Shown here: positions 26,877 through 35,728 of the stretch, in pieces
Layout: every line of letters starts with the position of its first letter
How positions within the stretch are numbered: the stretch's first letter is position 1
Origin: JACMLC01 sp963817025
GTDB taxonomy: Bacteria > Acidobacteriota > Blastocatellia > Pyrinomonadales > Pyrinomonadaceae
Direction: 5' to 3'
Length of the DNA stretch: 64,000 nucleotides
Assembly: GCA_963817025.1 (NCBI GenBank)
Contig: CAWFML010000005.1
Coordinates: 248,001 to 312,000 of the forward strand
The notes under the pieces: generated by a model
What the model saw: only the letters and a program-made list of their open reading frames with translations
What the model was told of the DNA's origin: nothing
The model's database searches: none
Translations under genes and position numbers: made by a program

Positions 26877-26900
26877 TTCAGTAGGGAGATAAAACAGAAA

Positions 26901-27302
26901 GTGTCAGCGCAAAATCCTCAAGCCTCGCAAAGAATTCTCGTCGCGGATGACGACCCGGCGATCCTGCGGCTGGTGACGGCCATTGTCGAAAAAGAGGGCT
27001 ACACGGTTGTGCCTGCGCGCGACGGGCGCGAGGCGTATAAGATTCTGCAATCGGATGCAGGCTTTATCGCAGGCATCTTCGATGTCGTGATGCCGCACAT
27101 ACAGGGGCCGGAGCTTGTGCGCTACATGCGTACGGAAAAGCGCCTGATGAAAATCCCCGTCATGATGATGACCGCCGAGCAGAATCCAAAGCTCTCTTCG
27201 GACAGCTTTGCCGCCGGAGCCGTCGTCTTTCTGCCGAAACCTTTTACGACCGCGCAGCTGCAAATCATGCTGCGGATGCTGATCGCCAAGGCCGCTTCAT
27301 AA
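26901..27302 (+). CDS. single-domain response regulator (REC)
   Basis: A 133-residue stand-alone receiver domain. The acidic pocket D16-D18, phospho-acceptor D61 (IFDVVMP), T91 and K113 (PKPF) are all present, so it should be phosphorylated. There is no output domain, so it acts by protein contact, as CheY and Spo0F do. No cognate kinase lies nearby. GTG start preceded by AGGGAG. Confidence 0.9.
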   Translation: MSAQNPQASQRILVADDDPAILRLVTAIVEKEGYTVVPARDGREAYKILQSDAGFIAGIFDVVMPHIQGPELVRYMRTEKRLMKIPVMMMTAEQNPKLSSDSFAAGAVVFLPKPFTTAQLQIMLRMLIAKAAS

Positions 27303-27333
27303 AACCGAAACTCTTGCGACACCGGCCCGAAAG

Positions 27334-27702
27334 ATGTGCTGTTCCGCTTTCATCAACTCCCGCCACTCGCTTAAAATATTTTTGCTGTTGAGTCTGACTC
27401 TGTCGAGCTGTCATGCGCCTCGCCATCTGGAAATCAAGCCGGAGGTCAAAGCCTCGCGCGCGGGCGTGGACATCACCAACAGGGACGCTTTCACGTATCC
27501 GCGCGTGACTGTCTTTGTCAAAGGACATTACTCGGCAGAGGTCGGAGACGTGGCCGCCGGACAAACCATTCACCTGCCGTTTGAAAAGTTTGCCGACGAC
27601 AACGGCAGGCATTTTGACGTGACGACGATGACGCCCGAAGCCATTCGCATCCGCGCGTGGTTTGACGGCAAGGCCGCTTCTAAGATTTATAAAGTAGATT
27701 AG
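27334..27702 (+). CDS. putative lipoprotein, unknown function
   Basis: A 122-residue protein with an N-terminal signal (KIFLLLSLTLSSC) ending in a lipobox with C26 as the lipid attachment site. The mature part has alternating strands (ITNRDAFTYPRVTVFVKGHY), suggesting a small beta domain exposed in the periplasm. I do not recognise the family. It is followed 15 bases later by the GspG-like gene, so the two may be coexpressed. Confidence 0.7.
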   Translation: MCCSAFINSRHSLKIFLLLSLTLSSCHAPRHLEIKPEVKASRAGVDITNRDAFTYPRVTVFVKGHYSAEVGDVAAGQTIHLPFEKFADDNGRHFDVTTMTPEAIRIRAWFDGKAASKIYKVD

Positions 27703-27717
27703 AAAGAATCGGACGCT

Positions 27718-28314
27718 ATGAAACACTACATCCGCTTGAGCATCATCTTTATCATCCTCGTCCTCTGCGCGGGCCTCTTGCTCCGCTCGGAGGCTGCGGC
27801 TGACCTGAGCACAAAGGAAGCGCGCAGGCTGATCGCGCGTGTCGCAGGCATTGAGCTGCCTTCGGATGCCGTGCGCGTCAAAGAGGTTTCGGCGCTCGGT
27901 TCTTCGGCGGTCGTCGTGGCGCAGATCGAGACGGCTTTTCGTTTCGTCAAAGGCGATGATGATAAATGGCGCGTCGCGGAAATCAGAACCGGCGATAACA
28001 AGTGGGAAGACATAGAGATGATTATGCGCGCCGTCAATGCGGAGAAGACCGAGCGCGCACGCGCGGAGCTTGAGACGATTGCGACCGCGCTCGAAGCCTT
28101 TCGCCGCGAGCGCGGCTTTTACGTCGCAGTCGAAACCGGGTCTGCCCTGATAGACCATCTCAACCCGCGTTATCTCTCCCGCGTGATTCGCACAGACCCG
28201 TGGCACAAGCCCTATCTTTATGAAGGCGCGCGAGACCGCTTTGCCCTGCGCTCAGCCGGAGTGGACGGCAAAGAGAACACGCCGGATGACGTGATAATTA
28301 CAAGCAAGAACTAA
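27718..28314 (+). CDS. GspG-like C-terminal domain protein
   Basis: A 198-residue protein with an N-terminal hydrophobic anchor (about residues 7-22), a central domain of unknown type and a C-terminal segment resembling type II secretion major pseudopilin GspG. The diagnostic part is TDPWHKPYLYEGARDRFALR followed by GVDGKENTPDDV, the calcium-binding end of GspG. It lacks the prepilin cleavage/methylation motif, so it is not itself a pilin. The role is unknown. Confidence 0.75.
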   Translation: MKHYIRLSIIFIILVLCAGLLLRSEAAADLSTKEARRLIARVAGIELPSDAVRVKEVSALGSSAVVVAQIETAFRFVKGDDDKWRVAEIRTGDNKWEDIEMIMRAVNAEKTERARAELETIATALEAFRRERGFYVAVETGSALIDHLNPRYLSRVIRTDPWHKPYLYEGARDRFALRSAGVDGKENTPDDVIITSKN

Positions 28315-28418
28315 TAAATTTGAGCTTTGGAATCTGAAAGCGGAGATTCAGGATGCCAGACGTAAAATCTGGTAGCGGGTCAGTTTCAGATGACAAGCGC
28401 GGAAAACAAAAGAAAGTT

Positions 28419-28529
28419 TCCCGCAAAGGCGCTGGTGGCGCAAAGAAAAGCTCGCAAAGGTCTTGAGCTATGACTTATCTGGAATGCTTTCTTCGCGTCT
28501 TGCTTTGCGCCACCAGCGCCTTTGCGGGA
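28419..28529. repeat. perfect 27-bp inverted repeat, CGCAAAGGCGC family
   Basis: 28419-28445 and 28503-28529 are exact reverse complements of each other over 27 bases (left arm TCCCGCAAAGGCGCTGGTGG onward), separated by 57 bases. It is the longest perfect stem in the window. Confidence 0.95.
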
Positions 28530-28760
28530 GAATCCTGCTCTTTTACTCATTCAATTCACGATTAACGACTCGCCAGCTTCAATTTGACCCGCCACTTAAA
28601 ATCTTCTTGACGCGCTCTCTCATCGGGTGTTAGGTTTTCGATAGCGGTCTGTTCGCACTAGTCGAGCGGATTGCTGCATGCCCCGCGCCCATCCAGTTCA
28701 AACGCGCTTTGGCAGTGCTGCTGGTGGCGCTCACCTCTGAAGATATGAAGGAGTCAGGTT
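28530..28760. other. leader region upstream of the REC-PopZ-like gene
   Basis: About 230 bases. A TTGACG at 28607-28612 is a plausible -35 hexamer, but the matching -10 is poor (TTAGGT). A GAAGGAG ribosome binding site lies at 28747-28753. Nothing else is recognisable. Confidence 0.35.
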
Positions 28761-30167
28761 TTGGGAACGGGACGCAGACTGTTGCTCGCGGACGATTCGA
28801 TTACTATCCAGAAAGTAGTGAATCTCACCTTTGCAGATGAAGGCATGGAGGTGATAACTGTCGGCAACGGCGATCTGGCGATTGAAAAAATCGAAGACCT
28901 TGCGCCCGATATAGTGCTCGCGGACATACACATGCCGGGCCTCAACGGCTATGAAGTCTGTGAGTTTGTAAAGCGGAACGCGCGGTTCCGCCACATTCCT
29001 GTGATGCTCCTTGTCGGCTCGTTCGAGCCGTTTAATGAAGCGGAGGCGCGCAGAGTTGGCGCGGATGATCATTTGACCAAACCCTTTCAATCCATAAGAC
29101 AACTGGTGAGTAAAGTCGGCGCGCTCCTCGGCGGAAAATCCGCCGCCGAAGACGAGACGCCGACCAAAGATTTAGATAAGCCTGCGGAGGCGCACGGCGA
29201 AGCTCAAAGCGAAGCCCTGCCGCACGCTCCGGCGGATCCGCTCTTTCAACAAACGTGGGGCGCAATGGTGGACAAGAGCGAGGCCGGGCGCAGTGATGCT
29301 TTCACAGACCAGAGTCTTGACGATGCGCTGATAGAGGCCACGCCTGTCGCTGATTACAATCTTCATCGCACCGCCAGCAGCCAGCAACGTCCGACCATGC
29401 CGCTCACTGCCTCCGAGCTGGAAGAAGCGGGCATCAATCTCAACCAGACAGCTCCCCAACTGAATCTTAATCAGACATCGCCCATCAATATGCAGGAAAC
29501 TCTGCGCATGCCGGAAATAGAAGAAGAGAGAGCGCAACGTGCTGTGGATGACATGCCGGACGCAGAAGCCGCGCCCGCCGCCGCTGCTCCTTCTCCCCCT
29601 TCTGCGTCCACGCGTCTCGACGAAGCTGCCGCAGCCGATGACGCGCTGCTCGACCTCGGCGAGATAGAGCCGCCGCGCGCGGCTGCCGAAGCGGATGAGT
29701 TTATTCTGGACATCTGGGATGAATCTCCAGCGCAAGCGTCTGCTGCGCCCGCGCCTACGGTTGAAACCATTGAAGCTCCGCTCGATGTGCCGGAAGCGGA
29801 AGCCGGACAGACTGCCCCGCACGCAGCCGATTTTGTCGAAGCGGAAATGATAGAGGCCGAGCCGTTTGTCGAAGCCGCGCCGCTTGAAGAACCGGAAGCA
29901 GAGGCTGAAGCTGCCGCGCCCTTGATGGTAGAGCCGCAGGCCGCAGCCATCATTACCGAACCCGTGATCGAAGCTGGCAGTCCGCCGCCCACGCCGGCAG
30001 GACAAATCACTCTGGCCCAATTGTCGCCCGAAGTGATTGAGGCAATCGCACGCCGCGCCGTCGAACAGTTATCCGAAAGAGTCGTTCAGGAGATTGCGTG
30101 GGAAGTCGTCCCGCAACTCGCAGAGCTGCTTATCAAACAGAGGCTGGAAGAGGAGAAAAAGCAGTAA
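28761..30167 (+). CDS. response regulator with acidic linker and conserved C-terminal helix
   Basis: A 468-residue protein. An N-terminal REC domain (residues 5-120; D55 acceptor, K107 present) is followed by about 290 residues of Ala/Glu/Pro-rich, probably disordered sequence. A conserved helical end begins QLSPEVIEAIARRAVEQLSE and contains IAWEVVPQLAELLIKQ. This layout resembles polarity proteins such as RomR of Myxococcus, and the last 45 residues recall the oligomerisation end of PopZ. A role in polar localisation or motility is inference. TTG start with a good RBS. Confidence 0.72.
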   Translation: MGTGRRLLLADDSITIQKVVNLTFADEGMEVITVGNGDLAIEKIEDLAPDIVLADIHMPGLNGYEVCEFVKRNARFRHIPVMLLVGSFEPFNEAEARRVGADDHLTKPFQSIRQLVSKVGALLGGKSAAEDETPTKDLDKPAEAHGEAQSEALPHAPADPLFQQTWGAMVDKSEAGRSDAFTDQSLDDALIEATPVADYNLHRTASSQQRPTMPLTASELEEAGINLNQTAPQLNLNQTSPINMQETLRMPEIEEERAQRAVDDMPDAEAAPAAAAPSPPSASTRLDEAAAADDALLDLGEIEPPRAAAEADEFILDIWDESPAQASAAPAPTVETIEAPLDVPEAEAGQTAPHAADFVEAEMIEAEPFVEAAPLEEPEAEAEAAAPLMVEPQAAAIITEPVIEAGSPPPTPAGQITLAQLSPEVIEAIARRAVEQLSERVVQEIAWEVVPQLAELLIKQRLEEEKKQ

Positions 30168-30181
30168 CCGGTCTTCTGTTT

Positions 30182-30302
30182 TTAGTTTTCAGTTTTCAGT
30201 TATCGGAAAATGGCCGCCAGTGTTCTCTTGTTATGAAACTGGCGGCCATTGCTTTACAATGACCCGCATTACTGAAAATTGAAAACCAAAAACTGAAAAC
30301 TA
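30182..30302. repeat. two-level inverted repeat, TTTTCAGTTTTCAG family
   Basis: An outer stem pairs TAGTTTTCAGTTTTCAGT with CAAAAACTGAAAACT. An inner perfect 13-bp stem is AATGGCCGCCAGT with ACTGGCGGCCATT. It lies directly upstream of valS. A relative is at 59079-59160. Confidence 0.88.
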
Positions 30303-30306
30303 TTTC

Positions 30307-33000
30307 ATGGACATTCCGAAAACATACGAACCGAAAGAGGCAGAAGGAAGGCATTACGCGCGCTGGGAGCAGGCAGGCTGCTTCGCGCCGGAGATCAATC
30401 GTGACCCGCAGGCTCCGGTCTATTCGATTGTCATTCCGCCGCCAAACGTCACAGGCTCGCTGCACATGGGCCATGCCTTGCAGCACACGATCATGGATGT
30501 GCTCGTCCGCCATAAGCGCATGAGCGGCTATCGCACGCTCTGGCTGCCGGGGATGGATCACGCGGGCATCTCCACGCAACTGATGGTCGAACGGCAACTC
30601 AAGAAAGAAGGCTTGACGCGGCATGATCTAGGGCGCGAGAAATTTGAAGAGCGCGTCTGGCAATGGAAAGAACAACACGGCGGCCAGATTTTAAATCAGA
30701 TGCGACGCGAAGGAGCGTCCGTCGATTGGTCGCGCGAACGCTTTACGATGGACGAACACCTGTCGCGCGCCGTGCGCGAGTTTTTCGTCACCTGTTATGA
30801 AGAGGGCTTGATCTATCACGGCGAGGGGTTGATTAACTGGTGCCCGAAAGATCAGACGGCTCTTTCGGATTTGGAAGTTGATAAAGAGACGCAGGCCGGA
30901 AAACTTTATTACCTGCAATATCCTGTGAAAGGGAGCGACCGCCGCATGACGGTGGCGACGACAAGGCCCGAAACGATGCTCGGTGACACGGCGGTCGCTG
31001 TGAATCCGGACGACGAGCGATATAGCGACCTGCTTGGCGCGACTCTTGAATTGCCGCTGACAGGGCGAGAGATTCCCATCATCGCGGACGAGTTTGTTGA
31101 CCCCGAATTCGGGACGGGCGCGGTCAAGGTCACGCCCGCACACGATCAGAACGATTATGCTATGGGCCAGCGGCACAATCTGCCGCAGGTGCGCGTCATA
31201 GACCAGCACGCGCGCATGACTAGTGAAGCGGGCGCAGAGTTTGAGGGCTTAGACCGCTATGAAGCGCGCGAGAAAGTTGTCGAGAAATTTGCAGACCTGG
31301 GGCTGCTCGAAAAAGTTGTGGATTACGAGTTCTCTATCACTAAATGCGGTCGTTGCCGCACTGTGATTGAGCCGCTGATTTCGACGCAGTGGTTTTTAAA
31401 GCAGGCCGAACTCGGACGCGCGCCGCTCGAACTTGTCAGAGAGAAGCACGAGCCGCGTTTCGTGCCGCGCGTGCCGTATGAAAAAGTTTATACGGACTGG
31501 CTCGAAAACCTGCATGACTGGACGCTCTCGCGCCAACTATGGTGGGGACATCGCATCCCCGCCTGGTATGACGAAGAGGGCAACGTGTTTGTCGCGCGCA
31601 CGGAGGAAGAGGCGCGTGCCAAAGCCGGCACGGACAAGCTGAGTCAAGACCCCGATGTGCTCGACACGTGGTTCTCGTCCGCGCTCTGGCCTATCTCGAC
31701 CTTAGGATGGCCGGATGAAACCGAAGACCTCAAAACTTTCTATCCGACCTCAGTGCTCGTGACAGGGCGCGACATCATCTTTCTCTGGGTCTCGCGGATG
31801 ATGATGACGGGACTGAAATTTACAGGGGAAAAAGCTTTCGCTGACGCGTACATCACGGGCACAATTTTCGATAAGCACGGCCAGCGCATGTCCAAGACGA
31901 AGGGCAACGGCGTTGACCCGCTCGATGTATTCGACAAGTACGGCGTGGATGCGACGCGGCTTGTGCTCGCTTCCATCGGCTCGACCGACACGCGCTGGAA
32001 CGACACGCAGGTCGAATCCTATCGAAACTTTGCGAACAAAATCTGGAACGCGACGCGCTTTTGCCTGATGAACTCCGAAGGCGGCAGCGTCGATGCCGGG
32101 GCATTCAGCGGAGACGTTTCAAAGCTTGCTCTTCATGATCGCTGGATTCTCTCGCGGTTGAACCGGACGGCGCGCGACGTGGACGCTTTTTTGGAAAAGT
32201 ATGCTTTTCATGAAGCGGTGCAGGCGCTTTATCACTTCTTCTGGGACGATTTTTGTGATTGGTACATAGAGCTGACGAAGGCGGCTATTTCTGCGGAAGA
32301 GGCCAGCCCCGAACGCGATGCCGCGCGCAGCCGCATCCTGACAGTGCTGGAACAGGCGCTGCGTCTGCTTCACCCGTTCATGCCGTACATCACAGAAGAG
32401 TTGTGGCAGCGTCTTCCCGGAGTTGACGAAAAACTTCTGCATGAGGCTTACACGGGCGCGCTGGCGACCATCATGCTGACGAGTTACCCGCAGGCCGATG
32501 CCTCTTTGATAGACGAGCGCGCGGAAACAGAGATGCAGGCGGTCATTGACCTTATCTCGCGCGTGCGCAACATACGCTCTGAGATGAATATCAAGCCGGG
32601 CGAGCGCGTGCCGTTGTTGATTAACGCGCCCGATAAAGCTTTGCGCGAAGTTTTCGCCGCGAGCACGGATCAGATTGCGCGGCTGGCGCGTGCTTCGGAG
32701 ATCAGCATCGGAGAAAAGCCGGATGCGCCGCGTGCGTCTGCGCGTGCAGTGCTGGCTGGCGGCGCAGAGGTCGCAGTCCCGCTCGAAGGCTTGATTGATT
32801 TCGCACAGGAGCGCGAGCGTCTGCTCAAAGAACAAGGGAAGTTAAAGGCGGAGTCCGAGAAGCTTGAGCAGCAACTCGGCAACCGGCAGTTTGTCGAGCG
32901 TGCGCCTGCCGAAAAAGTTGAAGGCTTGCGTCAACGCGTGGCGGACATCGCGCAACGGATGACCGCATTGGAGCAGAACATGGAGGTCTTTGCGGAATGA
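30307..33000 (+). CDS. valS: valyl-tRNA synthetase
   Basis: An 897-residue class I synthetase that charges tRNA-Val. The HIGH region reads PPPNVTGSLHMGHA (about residues 42-55), the editing domain has TTRPETMLGDTAVAVNP, and the KMSKS loop is MSKTKGNGVDP (about 528-538). The C-terminal coiled coil (about residues 830-895) typical of ValS is present. No Shine-Dalgarno sequence lies before the ATG, which follows a hairpin arm. The T-box leader seen in Firmicutes is absent. It overlaps nadC by four bases. Confidence 0.98.
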   Translation: MDIPKTYEPKEAEGRHYARWEQAGCFAPEINRDPQAPVYSIVIPPPNVTGSLHMGHALQHTIMDVLVRHKRMSGYRTLWLPGMDHAGISTQLMVERQLKKEGLTRHDLGREKFEERVWQWKEQHGGQILNQMRREGASVDWSRERFTMDEHLSRAVREFFVTCYEEGLIYHGEGLINWCPKDQTALSDLEVDKETQAGKLYYLQYPVKGSDRRMTVATTRPETMLGDTAVAVNPDDERYSDLLGATLELPLTGREIPIIADEFVDPEFGTGAVKVTPAHDQNDYAMGQRHNLPQVRVIDQHARMTSEAGAEFEGLDRYEAREKVVEKFADLGLLEKVVDYEFSITKCGRCRTVIEPLISTQWFLKQAELGRAPLELVREKHEPRFVPRVPYEKVYTDWLENLHDWTLSRQLWWGHRIPAWYDEEGNVFVARTEEEARAKAGTDKLSQDPDVLDTWFSSALWPISTLGWPDETEDLKTFYPTSVLVTGRDIIFLWVSRMMMTGLKFTGEKAFADAYITGTIFDKHGQRMSKTKGNGVDPLDVFDKYGVDATRLVLASIGSTDTRWNDTQVESYRNFANKIWNATRFCLMNSEGGSVDAGAFSGDVSKLALHDRWILSRLNRTARDVDAFLEKYAFHEAVQALYHFFWDDFCDWYIELTKAAISAEEASPERDAARSRILTVLEQALRLLHPFMPYITEELWQRLPGVDEKLLHEAYTGALATIMLTSYPQADASLIDERAETEMQAVIDLISRVRNIRSEMNIKPGERVPLLINAPDKALREVFAASTDQIARLARASEISIGEKPDAPRASARAVLAGGAEVAVPLEGLIDFAQERERLLKEQGKLKAESEKLEQQLGNRQFVERAPAEKVEGLRQRVADIAQRMTALEQNMEVFAE

Positions 33001-33851
33001 ACTGGCTTGACGACGGCGCGCTCTTTTCGCAGATCGGCGCGTTTCTCAGTGAAGATTTGGGGCGCGGCGATATTACTACGCAGGCCACGGTCGCACGCAA
33101 CATGCGCGCACGCGGGCGCTTTCTTGCCAAAGAGCCGATGGTCATCGCCGGTTTAGAAGCGGCGGAAGCTGTCTTCTCGACGCTCGACACGCAGCAACAG
33201 CTCGAAGCCTTCGTCTCGGACGGCGAAGAGGTAGAGGCCGGGAAAGTGATTGCGCGCACCAGCGGCTTTGCAGATGTCCTGCTGGCCGGAGAGCGCGTCG
33301 CGCTCAACCTGTTGCAGCGTCTCTCCGGGATTGCGACCGAGACGCGCCGTTATGTGCGCGCCATCGAAGGCACAAAGGCGCAGATAGTTGATACGCGCAA
33401 GACCACGCCGGGCCTGAGGATGCTGGAAAAATACGCCGTGCTGTCGGGCGGCGCGCGGAATCATCGTTTCGGGTTGGATGATGGAGTGTTGATTAAAGAC
33501 AATCACATAGCGCTCGCGGGCGGCGTCGGCGCGGCGGTCGAGCAGGCGCGCGAGCAGGTCGGGCATCTGCATAAAATCGAAGTCGAAGTTTCAGTCGAAA
33601 GAGATTTGCGCGAGGCCATCGCAAAGGGCGCGGACATAGTGCTGCTGGATAACTTGTCGCCGGAAGAGACGACGCGCATGGTTCAGCTTGCGCGCGAGCT
33701 AGCTCCGCAGGTGACGCTCGAATCATCCGGCGGCATCACGCTCGAAAATGTCAGGGCTTATGCGGAGGCAGGAGTTGACCTCATCAGCATCGGCGCGCTG
33801 ACGCATTCTGCGCGGGCGATGGATATTAGTTTTAAGATTCAGGCCGGATAG
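32997..33851 (+). CDS. nadC: nicotinate-nucleotide pyrophosphorylase (quinolinate phosphoribosyltransferase)
   Basis: A 284-residue enzyme of NAD synthesis that converts quinolinate and PRPP to nicotinate mononucleotide. EDLGRGDITTQA, LNLLQRLSGIATETRRYV, the DTRKTTPGLRMLEKYAVLSGGARNHR substrate loop (split here for length at its middle) and DIVLLDNLSPEE are all canonical. The start overlaps the valS stop (ATGA). Neighbours nadA/nadB are not in the window. Confidence 0.97.
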   Translation: MNWLDDGALFSQIGAFLSEDLGRGDITTQATVARNMRARGRFLAKEPMVIAGLEAAEAVFSTLDTQQQLEAFVSDGEEVEAGKVIARTSGFADVLLAGERVALNLLQRLSGIATETRRYVRAIEGTKAQIVDTRKTTPGLRMLEKYAVLSGGARNHRFGLDDGVLIKDNHIALAGGVGAAVEQAREQVGHLHKIEVEVSVERDLREAIAKGADIVLLDNLSPEETTRMVQLARELAPQVTLESSGGITLENVRAYAEAGVDLISIGALTHSARAMDISFKIQAG

Positions 33852-33895
33852 TTTTCAAGGGGATTGGAAATAGCTTAGTTCTCAAGGTGATATTT

Positions 33896-33989
33896 CACGC
33901 AAAGGCGCAAAGTTTACGCAAAGACCGCAAAGGGTTGAACGGCATTGTTTCTTTGCGCTTTATGTCTGAGCTTTGCGCCTTTGCGTGAC
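33896..33989. repeat. long inverted repeat, CGCAAAGGCGC family
   Basis: TCACGCAAAGGCGCAAAG on the left and CTTTGCGCCTTTGCGTGA on the right are a perfect 18-bp outer stem; the inner parts pair imperfectly. It lies after nadC. Confidence 0.92.
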
Positions 33990-34113
33990 GCTTTTCTGTT
34001 GCATGGAACAAAAGCCTTTGCGGCGCGTGAAAGAGATTTGGGCATCCGGCAGGGGTGCGCGCGGGGTCTCTCTCATGATAAAGTTTATGTATACAGGAAA
34101 TCGGAGGTTTACC

Positions 34114-34926
34114 ATGCATTCCAAGTTGGGCCGTCAGGCTGCATGTGTCGTCGCTGTTCTATTGCTCGTCATCTTCTGCTTTGCAGATGCCAGCGCGCAG
34201 AAACGACGCACCAAGAAGTCGCGCCGCGTCACCAATCCGGTGAAGACCACTGCCATCACGACCCCTGCATCGCCCGCTTCGACCAACGAGCCGAGCATCA
34301 TCAGCACTGCTGACGAGACTCAGAACGATACCGGCGTGGCGACGAGCGGGCGCAGGACAAATTCGCGTCGCGCTTCCGCGCCGGAAGCGGAAGTGGACTC
34401 GACGCGCAGTCAGGTGGACAAACTCTCCGCGCAGATGGGCGCGCTGACGGACAAAATATCGCAGATGGAGCAGCAGCAGCGCACGCTCGTAGACCTTGAG
34501 CGGCTGACGCGTGCAGAGACGCGCGCCGAAACACTGCGCGCGCAGTTGCGCGACGTGCAAGCCAAAGAGTCTGACTTGCAGGCGCGCGTCGAGCAGCTCG
34601 ATTACGAATTACAGCCGAGCGTGATCGAACGCACGCTGGCCGTCACAGGCTCTACGCGCCCGGAAGACTTGCGCGAGCTGCGTCGTCGCCAGCTTGAGAG
34701 CGAGAAGGGCCGCGTGCAGACACAGCTCAACCAGCTTGGCACGAGCCGCGGCAGACTTGAGACGGCCATCGCCAATGCGGATGCCGAAGCCGACCGCATC
34801 AGAGCGCGCGTGGATGCTGTGACTGCGCCGCCCGCGCAGGCGACCGATGCGACCGGCACGGATGTCGCCGCGCCTGCTGTGATTACCGCGCCGGCAGACA
34901 CGGGCGATGGCGGCGAGCCTGAGTAA
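34114..34926 (+). CDS. secreted coiled-coil protein, unknown function
   Basis: A 270-residue protein with a signal peptide (about residues 1-29, ending ADASAQ), a Lys/Arg/Thr-rich stretch, a long coiled coil (about residues 95-230, rich in Leu, Gln, Arg and Glu) and a Thr/Ala/Pro-rich end. ATG 34114 was chosen for its RBS (GGAGG) and because the signal peptide starts there. No enzyme motif is visible; periplasmic structural roles, such as those of coiled-coil scaffolds, are possible. Confidence 0.75.
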   Translation: MHSKLGRQAACVVAVLLLVIFCFADASAQKRRTKKSRRVTNPVKTTAITTPASPASTNEPSIISTADETQNDTGVATSGRRTNSRRASAPEAEVDSTRSQVDKLSAQMGALTDKISQMEQQQRTLVDLERLTRAETRAETLRAQLRDVQAKESDLQARVEQLDYELQPSVIERTLAVTGSTRPEDLRELRRRQLESEKGRVQTQLNQLGTSRGRLETAIANADAEADRIRARVDAVTAPPAQATDATGTDVAAPAVITAPADTGDGGEPE

Positions 34927-34947
34927 ACATTTAACTTTTAAGGGACG

Positions 34948-35289
34948 ATGGGCACAATTACGCAGTCCGCGCTCTACCATTCAATCAGCGAAGCCAACGG
35001 GCGCGGCGAGCGCGTGGCCGTGGCTACGGTCGCGCACACGCGCGGCTCCACCCCGCAAAGGCGCGGCGCGAAGATGCTCTTTTTTGAAAGCGGCGAAGTG
35101 TCCGGCACAGTCGGCGGCGGCTGCATAGAGGCCGAAGTCTGGGCCGAAGCGCGCGAGGCTTTGCGCAGCGGCGTCTCACAGCTTCATCGCTTCACGCTGA
35201 CGGCGGACGAAGCCAGCGAAGAGGGCATGGTCTGCGGCGGCGCAATGGAGATTTTCATAGACGTGTGGGAAAGCAAGGCGGAAGGATGA
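34948..35289 (+). CDS. XdhC/CoxI N-terminal domain protein
   Basis: A 113-residue stand-alone XdhC_CoxI domain (PF02625). It contains GERVAVATVAHTRGSTPQRRGAK split around the conserved Gly-Ser-Thr-Pro, the GTVGGGCIEAEV motif and the closing GMVCGGAMEIFID. In complete XdhC proteins this domain precedes a Rossmann domain and helps insert sulfurated molybdenum cofactor into xanthine dehydrogenase-type enzymes. Here it stops after this domain, with an ESKAEG tail and stop codon supplied by an inverted repeat. A companion gene with the Rossmann domain lies at 35729. Confidence 0.88.
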   Translation: MGTITQSALYHSISEANGRGERVAVATVAHTRGSTPQRRGAKMLFFESGEVSGTVGGGCIEAEVWAEAREALRSGVSQLHRFTLTADEASEEGMVCGGAMEIFIDVWESKAEG

Positions 35290-35381
35290 AGGCGGAAGGA
35301 TGAAAGGCATGCTCTTCAAAGCTTGAGTTACTATCTCTGAATAGCATTCTTTTCATCCTTCATCCTTCCGCCTTCATCCTT
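35275..35381. repeat. long inverted repeat, GGATGAAGGCGGAAGG family, over a stop codon
   Basis: The left arm AAGGCGGAAGGATGAAGGCG overlaps the end of the XdhC-domain gene. The right arm CATCCTTCATCCTTCCGCC ends before the Mpo1-like gene. It is closely related to 13419-13542 and likewise provides the stop codon of the upstream gene. Confidence 0.9.
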
Positions 35382-35398
35382 ACTCTTGGAGGTGAGTC

Positions 35399-35713
35399 AT
35401 GCCGGAAAATTTTGTCGAAAATTACAAAGCCAAGCACCAGCATCCCTTGAATCGCCTGACCCACTCTATCGGTATCCCGATGATCGTGATCTCGCTGCCG
35501 CTCTTTTTCTTCTACTGGCGGTGGGCGCTCGCGCTCTTTATCGTCGGCTGGATTTTGCAATTCGCCGGGCATGCCATAGAAGGCAATCAACCGGCTTTTT
35601 TCCGCAATCCCGTGTATCTGCTTGTTGGCCCGTTGTGGCTGCTGCGCCGCGCCGCGAGTCTCATTGGTTTCGGCAAGCCGCACGCGCCGAAACAGACCGG
35701 CGTGAATCGTTAA
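35399..35713 (+). CDS. Mpo1-like (DUF962) membrane protein
   Basis: A 104-residue protein with two or three transmembrane segments. It has the DUF962 pattern: H14 in KHQHPLNRLTHSIGIP, a Trp-rich first helix and the GHAIEGNQPAFF motif. Yeast Mpo1 is an iron-dependent dioxygenase of phytosphingosine metabolism with conserved His residues like those here. Bacterial members are mostly uncharacterised. A strong RBS (GGAGGTGAG) precedes the ATG. It separates two XdhC-family genes without obvious functional connection. Confidence 0.85.
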   Translation: MPENFVENYKAKHQHPLNRLTHSIGIPMIVISLPLFFFYWRWALALFIVGWILQFAGHAIEGNQPAFFRNPVYLLVGPLWLLRRAASLIGFGKPHAPKQTGVNR

Positions 35714-35728
35714 AGTCTTTTCCCAAAC

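Noticed and set aside
29172..30020. A 282-residue minus-strand frame
   Set aside because: Antisense to the acidic linker of the REC protein; the Arg/Phe/Gly-rich translation is a composition effect.
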